Of a stretch of 64,000 nucleotides of DNA, positions 59,638 to 64,000 are shown one piece after another (the stretch's first letter is position 1; each line of letters opens with the position of its first letter). The notes below the pieces were generated by a model. That model ran no database searches and was not told the DNA's origin. It saw only the letters and a list, made by a program, of their open reading frames with translations. Position numbers and translations under genes: made by a program. Source of the stretch: Massilia sp. ZL223 (GTDB taxonomy: Bacteria > Pseudomonadota > Gammaproteobacteria > Burkholderiales > Burkholderiaceae_D); assembly GCF_018119395.1 (NCBI RefSeq), contig NZ_JAGPWD010000022.1, positions 1-64,000 of the forward strand, given 5' to 3'.

Positions 59638-60879
59638 CTAAAGTGAGAGCGCACCCGCGAAGTCCGCCAGCAGGTCGTCGGTGTCCTCGATGCCGACCGA
59701 TACCCGGATCAGGGACTCGGCAATGCCCATGCTGGCGCGGCGCTCGGCGCCCATCTCGAAGAAGATGGTGTGCGCGACCGGAATCACCAAGGTGCGGGTA
59801 TCGCCCAAATTACTCGCAGGAATCGCCAGCTTCAGGCGGTTCAGGTAGTCGAAGCAATCGATGCCCTCCTTCAGTTCGAAGGACAGCAGCGAGCCGCCCG
59901 AGCGGAACAGTTCCTTGACGATGCCGTTCTGCGGATGCGAGGCCAGGCCCGGGTAGTGGACCGCCGACACGCGCTCGTCGGCTTCGAGCATCGTCGCCAG
60001 CGCCAGCGCGTTGGCGCTGGTGCGCTCCATGCGCAAGGCCAGGGTTTCCGCACCCACGGCGATGTGGTGGGCCGCTTCCGGACCGAGGGCGGCGCCGAAG
60101 TCGCGCAGCGCCTTGGCGCGCAGCTGGGCCATGCCCTGGTTCTGGGACGGCTGCTTGCGGAAGTTCTGGGCGATGTTCGGGTAGGCGCTCCAGTCGAACA
60201 GGCCGGTGTCGGTCAGGGCGCCGCCGAGTGCAATGCCGTGGCCGCCGATCGACTTGGTCAGCGAATTCACCACCAGGCCCGCGCCGACCGCCTTCGGACG
60301 GAACAGGTAGGGCGTGGTCATGGTGTTGTCGACCACGTAGAGGATGCCGCGCTCGCGGCACAGCTGGCCGATGCGCGCCAGGTCCGCCACCTGGGTGCGC
60401 GGGTTGGCGATGGTCTCGACGAACACCAGGCGGGTGTCCGGCTTGAGCGCCGCTTCCACCTTGGCCGCGTCGGTTGCGTCCACGAAGGCCACGTCGACGC
60501 CCTGCCCCGCCACGGTCTGCCACAGGCTGTTGGTGTTCCCGAACAGGAAGGACGAGGAGACGATGTGGTCGCCCGCCTTGAGCAGCGCCTGGAACAGCGC
60601 GCCGATGGCGCCCATGCCGGTGGCGAAGCACAGCGAGGCGACGCCGTCTTCCATCTTGGTGATCTTGTCCTCGAGGGCGCCCACGGTCGGGTTGCCCTGG
60701 CGGCCATAGCGGAAGCCCGGCTCCTTGCCCTGGAAGACGCTGGCCAGCTGGCGCGCGTCGCCATAGCCGAAGGCCACCGAGGTGTGCACCGGCTTGTGCA
60801 GCGAGCCCTGCTCGATCGCCTTGCGGCGATCGTTGTGCAGGATCGTGGTGGTGAAGCCGTACTGTTTGGTCTCGCTCAT
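59638..60879 (-). CDS. Cys/Met-metabolism PLP enzyme (cystathionine gamma-synthase / homoserine sulfhydrylase family)
   Basis: A 413-residue PLP-dependent gamma-family enzyme. KPVHTSVAFGYGDA, RYGRQGNPTVGALEDKI, FATGMGAIGALFQAL, VDNTMTTPYLFRP, and the PLP Lys in NSLTKSIGGHGIALGG are all clear. The family includes cystathionine gamma-synthase, O-acyl-homoserine sulfhydrylase and methionine gamma-lyase; sequence alone does not decide. The place directly after purF is where Burkholderiales keep MetZ (O-succinylhomoserine sulfhydrylase), but this protein is of a different subgroup from the MetZ I know. A role in homocysteine synthesis would tie it to hom in this window. Gap to purF is 6 bp. Confidence 0.85.
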   Translation of the reverse strand: MSETKQYGFTTTILHNDRRKAIEQGSLHKPVHTSVAFGYGDARQLASVFQGKEPGFRYGRQGNPTVGALEDKITKMEDGVASLCFATGMGAIGALFQALLKAGDHIVSSSFLFGNTNSLWQTVAGQGVDVAFVDATDAAKVEAALKPDTRLVFVETIANPRTQVADLARIGQLCRERGILYVVDNTMTTPYLFRPKAVGAGLVVNSLTKSIGGHGIALGGALTDTGLFDWSAYPNIAQNFRKQPSQNQGMAQLRAKALRDFGAALGPEAAHHIAVGAETLALRMERTSANALALATMLEADERVSAVHYPGLASHPQNGIVKELFRSGGSLLSFELKEGIDCFDYLNRLKLAIPASNLGDTRTLVIPVAHTIFFEMGAERRASMGIAESLIRVSVGIEDTDDLLADFAGALSL

Positions 60880-60885
60880 ACGGCT

Positions 60886-62409
60886 TTACTCGGCGGCGAC
60901 GGGCGGGTTCAGGTTGAGCTGGGTGCGCACCGGGTCCTCGATGGTGTTCTTGCTCGGCTTGTGGCGCGCCGATTCCAGGTTGTCGAGATATTCCGGGGTC
61001 ACGTCGCCGGTCACGTAGACGCCGTCGAAGCAGGAGGCCTCGAAGTTCTTCAGCGCCGGATTCACGTCCGAGATGGCGCGCTTGAGCGCATCCACGTCCT
61101 GGTAGACCACGCGGTCGGCGGTGATCTCCTTGCAGACTTCCTCGACGGTGCGGCCGTGGGCGATCAGCTCGTCGCGGGTCGGCATGTCGATGCCGTACAC
61201 GTTCGGGTACAGCACCGGCGGCGCGGCCGAGGCGAAGAAGACCTTGCGGGCGCCCGCTTCGCGCGCCATCTGCACGATTTCGCGGCTGGTGGTGCCGCGC
61301 ACGATCGAGTCGTCGACCAGCAGCACGTTCTTGTCCTTGAACTCGGCGCTGATCGCGTTGAGCTTCTGGCGCACCGACTTCTTGCGCATGCCCTGGCCCG
61401 GCATGATGAAAGTGCGGCCGATATAGCGGTTCTTGATGAAGCCTTCGCGGTATTCCACGCCGAGCTTGAGGGCCAGCTGGATCGCGGCCGGGCGCGAGGA
61501 ATCCGGGATCGGCATCACGACGTCGATCTCGTCGACCGGGATTTCCTGGCGGACCTTGTCGGCCAGGTATTCACCCATGCGCAGGCGGGTGGCGTAGACC
61601 GAGGCGCCGTCGATGACGGAGTCCGGACGGGCCAGGTAGACGAATTCGAAGGCGCAAGGGTTCAGCGAGGTGTTCTCGGCGCACTGGCGCTCGTGCAGGT
61701 TGCCGTCGTTGTCGATGAAGACCGCTTCGCCCGGCGCGATGTCGCGCACGAAGCGGAAGCCCAGGCCTTCCAGGGCCACGGATTCGCTGGCCACCAGGTA
61801 TTCATTGCCCTGCTCGGTCTCGTTCACGCCCAGGCACAGCGGACGGATGCCGAAGGGGTCGCGGAAGGCCAGCATGCCGTGGCCGGCGATCTGCGCCACG
61901 ACGGCGTAGGCGCCCTTCACGCGGCGATGCACGGCGGCAACGGCCTTGAACACGGCGTCCGGGTTCAGGGTGTAGCCGTCGGCCGCTTCCTGGACTTCGT
62001 GGGCCAGCACGTTGAGCAGGACTTCCGAGTCGGAGTCGGTGTTGATGTGGCGGCGGTCGTTGCGGAACAGCTCGTCCTTGAGCTGGGCCTGGTTGGTCAG
62101 GTTGCCGTTGTGCGCGAGGGTGATGCCGAAGGGCGCGTTCACGTAGAACGGCTGCGCTTCTTCCTCGCTCGACGAGCCCGCGGTCGGATAACGGCAGTGG
62201 CCGATACCGGTGTTGCCTTGCAGCGAACGCATGTTCCGGGTACGGAACACGTCGCGTACCAGGCCGTTGGCCTTGAACATCGAGAACATGCTGCTGTGAT
62301 TGGTCGCGATCCCCGCCGCATCCTGGCCGCGGTGCTGCAGCAGCAGCAATGCGTCATACAGAAGCTGGTTGACGGGAGAGTGCGAGACGACGCCGACGAT
62401 GCCACACAT
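60886..62409 (-). CDS. purF: amidophosphoribosyltransferase
   Basis: A 507-residue enzyme for the first committed step of purine synthesis (PRPP + glutamine to phosphoribosylamine). It starts [12 protein letters not shown], so Cys2 becomes the N-terminal nucleophile of the class II glutaminase with no propeptide. [26 protein letters not shown] and LAHNGNLTN belong to that domain. The phosphoribosyltransferase part has the PRPP loop [14 protein letters not shown]. The linkage cvpA-purF is conserved. It is co-directional with cvpA at a gap of 53 bp. PurR-type control is not evident. Confidence 0.98.
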   Translation of the reverse strand: MCGIVGVVSHSPVNQLLYDALLLLQHRGQDAAGIATNHSSMFSMFKANGLVRDVFRTRNMRSLQGNTGIGHCRYPTAGSSSEEEAQPFYVNAPFGITLAHNGNLTNQAQLKDELFRNDRRHINTDSDSEVLLNVLAHEVQEAADGYTLNPDAVFKAVAAVHRRVKGAYAVVAQIAGHGMLAFRDPFGIRPLCLGVNETEQGNEYLVASESVALEGLGFRFVRDIAPGEAVFIDNDGNLHERQCAENTSLNPCAFEFVYLARPDSVIDGASVYATRLRMGEYLADKVRQEIPVDEIDVVMPIPDSSRPAAIQLALKLGVEYREGFIKNRYIGRTFIMPGQGMRKKSVRQKLNAISAEFKDKNVLLVDDSIVRGTTSREIVQMAREAGARKVFFASAAPPVLYPNVYGIDMPTRDELIAHGRTVEEVCKEITADRVVYQDVDALKRAISDVNPALKNFEASCFDGVYVTGDVTPEYLDNLESARHKPSKNTIEDPVRTQLNLNPPVAAE

Positions 62410-62462
62410 GGTGCGCTCCTAAAAACTGGACTGCTTGATTGCTAAAAGGTTCAAAACTTGGT

Positions 62463-62951
62463 TCAGTATCTGACGTGCTGCGCCAGCGCAGCGGGCAGGA
62501 AAGGCTTGACGGTGCGCACGCCGGTTTCCGCCATGGGCGACAGCAGCGCATCCCGCCAGAAAGCCTGTTGTGGAATGGATGTCATCCCACACAATATGAC
62601 GGCGGCAAGCACGATTACAATGCCGCGCGCCAGACCGAACAATCCTCCGAGGCCGCGGTCGGCGAGGCCCAGGCCGCTGGCTTCCACCAGGGCGCCGATC
62701 GCCAGGGACAGCAGGCCCATCAAAATTCTTACGCCCAGGAACAGCACGATGAAGGCCAGGATCAGGCGCGCCGTTTCGCCCGGCAACAAGTCGGGCAGCA
62801 TGGGCGCCAGCTTGGCGCCGTAGGCGTTGGCCACCACGAAGGCCACGATCCAGCCCAGCAGCGACAGGATTTCCTTCACCAGCCCGCGCAGGGTGCTGAT
62901 GACGACGGACGAGACCAGGACGAACAGGACAAGATAATCGAAAATCGTCAC
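62463..62951 (-). CDS. cvpA: CvpA family membrane protein
   Basis: A 162-residue inner-membrane protein with four helices. FDYLVLFVLVSSVVISTLRG opens helix one, then GLVKEILSLLGWIVAFVVA, and FLGVRILMGLLSLAIGA. The family was named for colicin V production in E. coli and its role is still debated (envelope stress, bile resistance). The gene order dedD-cvpA-purF confirms the call. Confidence 0.95.
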   Translation of the reverse strand: MTIFDYLVLFVLVSSVVISTLRGLVKEILSLLGWIVAFVVANAYGAKLAPMLPDLLPGETARLILAFIVLFLGVRILMGLLSLAIGALVEASGLGLADRGLGGLFGLARGIVIVLAAVILCGMTSIPQQAFWRDALLSPMAETGVRTVKPFLPAALAQHVRY

Positions 62952-62967
62952 GCCTGCTCAACCCGTC

Positions 62968-63876
62968 TTACAAAGGCAGCATCGTGGGGGACAAGCCCAT
63001 GCCGCTCAGCTTGGCGCGTACTTTTTCCGCCTCTTCCTTGCTGAACGGACCCACGCGCACACGGACCAGGTCGCCAGATTTCTGGGTGAAGGACGAGACC
63101 CCGGCCGCGCGCAGGCGGCTCTGCAGTTCGGCGGCCTTTTCCTGGCTTGCCAGCGCCGCGGCCTGGACCACGTAGCGCGGCGCCGGGCCCTCGGCCTTCT
63201 CGGCGGGCTTGCCTTCCAGGATGGCGATGGCGCGGGCGCTGTCGTCGGCGCGCGGCTTCTCCGCCTTTTCCGCGGCCTTGGGCTCGGCGGGCTTGGCGGG
63301 TTTCTTCTCGGGCTCGTGCTTTTGCGGCTCGGGTTTGCGCGCCGGCTCGGGCTTGGCGGCCTCATGCTTGGGCTCGGGCTTGGCAGCCTCCGGCTTGGAG
63401 GTCTCGACAGTGCGGACCGGCGGCGGTTCGGCGGCCGGCGGCGCGGCCTTGGATGCTGCGGGCGGGGCGTCGACGATTTCTTCGCCGCTGTCTACGCTGT
63501 CCTCCGCCGAGACGGGTTCATCGGCGGGTTCTGCCGCAGGCTGCGACGGCACCGGCAGCGGCGCGGCCTTTTCCTTGGAGGGGATGTGGATGGCGATGTC
63601 GTCGGCCAGCGGCTTGGGCTCGGAATCGAGCAGCATCGGCAGGCCGACGGCGGCCGCCAGGGCCAGGGCGATGGCGCCGACCAGGCGGCGGCGCGCGCGT
63701 TTCTTTTCGGGAAGCACCGGGTCGGCGCCACGGCCGCGCCGTGCGCCCTCCCCTGCGTGCGTCGCGCGCTTGGAGCGGGCGCGCTCGCTGAATGCGGCAT
63801 CGTCATCCTTGACGAAATGCCCGCTGTCCCGGACAGTTTCTTGCTTGTTTTTATTGCCGAACGAGAACAAGCCCAT
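62968..63876 (-). CDS. dedD: SPOR-domain protein (DedD-like)
   Basis: A 302-residue bitopic inner-membrane protein. A basic cytoplasmic part (residues 1-60) is followed by one helix (LVGAIALALAAAVGLPML, near 65-85). A long Pro/Ala/Lys/Glu-rich periplasmic linker follows (about 100-220). The C-terminal SPOR domain is at about 228-302 (RYVVQAAALASQEKAAELQS and LVRVRVGPFSKEEAEKVRA). SPOR domains bind septal peptidoglycan with denuded glycan strands, so it acts in cell division. It lies 14 bp after folC and 16 bp before cvpA. Confidence 0.93.
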   Translation of the reverse strand: MGLFSFGNKNKQETVRDSGHFVKDDDAAFSERARSKRATHAGEGARRGRGADPVLPEKKRARRRLVGAIALALAAAVGLPMLLDSEPKPLADDIAIHIPSKEKAAPLPVPSQPAAEPADEPVSAEDSVDSGEEIVDAPPAASKAAPPAAEPPPVRTVETSKPEAAKPEPKHEAAKPEPARKPEPQKHEPEKKPAKPAEPKAAEKAEKPRADDSARAIAILEGKPAEKAEGPAPRYVVQAAALASQEKAAELQSRLRAAGVSSFTQKSGDLVRVRVGPFSKEEAEKVRAKLSGMGLSPTMLPL

Positions 63877-63890
63877 GCGTTTTCAGTCGA

Positions 63891-64000
63891 TCAGTGAAGA
63901 GAGTTTTTGCGGGCCGCCATCACGCCTGCAACGGTGTAGAACGAGCCAAAGACCACAATTCTATCATTCTCCTCTGCGCGGCCGAGGGCATTCGCATAGG
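63891..64000 (-). CDS. folC: folylpolyglutamate/dihydrofolate synthase, 3' end only
   Basis: The last 36 codons of FolC, cut by the right window edge. RIVVFGSFYTVAGVMAAR is the conserved C-terminal motif of the Mur-ligase-like synthase. The full enzyme adds glutamate to dihydropteroate and folates. It is the first visible gene of the folC-dedD-cvpA-purF block. Confidence 0.92.
   Translation of the reverse strand, partial: YANALGRAEENDRIVVFGSFYTVAGVMAARKNSLH

Noticed and set aside
59770-62445. Rightward open frame of about 890 codons opposite purF and the PLP enzyme gene
   Set aside because: Covers two well-supported genes on the other strand; no own motifs.

Overview
The window is a stretch of high-GC chromosome from a betaproteobacterium, most likely an Oxalobacteraceae member of the Massilia/Telluria type. 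Evidence: the gene orders folC-dedD-cvpA-purF and rpsF-priB-rpsR-rplI-dnaB, strong G/C preference at third codon positions, many PiT, ECF42, two-partner-secretion and CHASE2/FecR genes, and protein sequences that read like Burkholderiales orthologues. I recognised no phage, plasmid, insertion sequence or CRISPR array. The species assignment is inference from memory of protein families.

Layout. 1-2.9 kb: a nearly complete Fiu-type catecholate siderophore receptor behind a Fur-like site, with a divergent VOC protein. 2.9-11.5 kb: a secreted rhodanese fusion, a serine-hydrolase lipoprotein coupled to a CYTH protein, an M14 carboxypeptidase, two stress-type low-complexity proteins and an alpha-ketoglutarate semialdehyde dehydrogenase. 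11.7-14.1 kb: a small sugar cluster (GT2, a one-domain GT4, GmhB-like phosphatase) and tRNA-Pro(GGG). 14.2-21.4 kb: a leftward transport operon mixing a porin, an orphan Bug/TctC-type binding protein, a complete ferric-type ABC importer and an AbrB-family membrane protein. 21.5-29.7 kb: housekeeping genes (LplT-PlsC fusion, hom, alaA, Mth938 protein, peroxiredoxin, PIN-PhoH ATPase). 29.8-33.3 kb: a REP/BIME-like palindrome, a membrane protein, and a DGPF-DGPF-VOC-ECF42 sigma operon.

33.3-47.1 kb is the most unusual part. A two-partner secretion pair (TpsB, TpsA) is followed by an overlapping FecR-domain gene. Upstream of it lie a CHASE2 class III cyclase and a GAF/HD-GYP phosphodiesterase. 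Divergent from these are a metallo-beta-lactamase-fold hydrolase and a PilB/GspE ATPase fused to a GAF domain. It reads as a second-messenger locus next to a large surface exoprotein. The exoprotein ends in a Pro-Asp linker and ten Cys-x8-Cys repeats.

47.2-64 kb: a lipoprotein pullulanase; a DUF47-PiT phosphate pair; the dnaB and ribosomal protein block; lexA with a clear SOS box; then a cluster of four small secreted proteins sharing one unrecognised domain (two of them a recent tandem duplication); then a Cys/Met PLP enzyme, purF, cvpA, a SPOR-domain protein and the 3' end of folC. The same cysteine spacing recurs in the rhodanese fusion at 2.9-4.3 kb, which suggests a wider lineage-specific secreted family.
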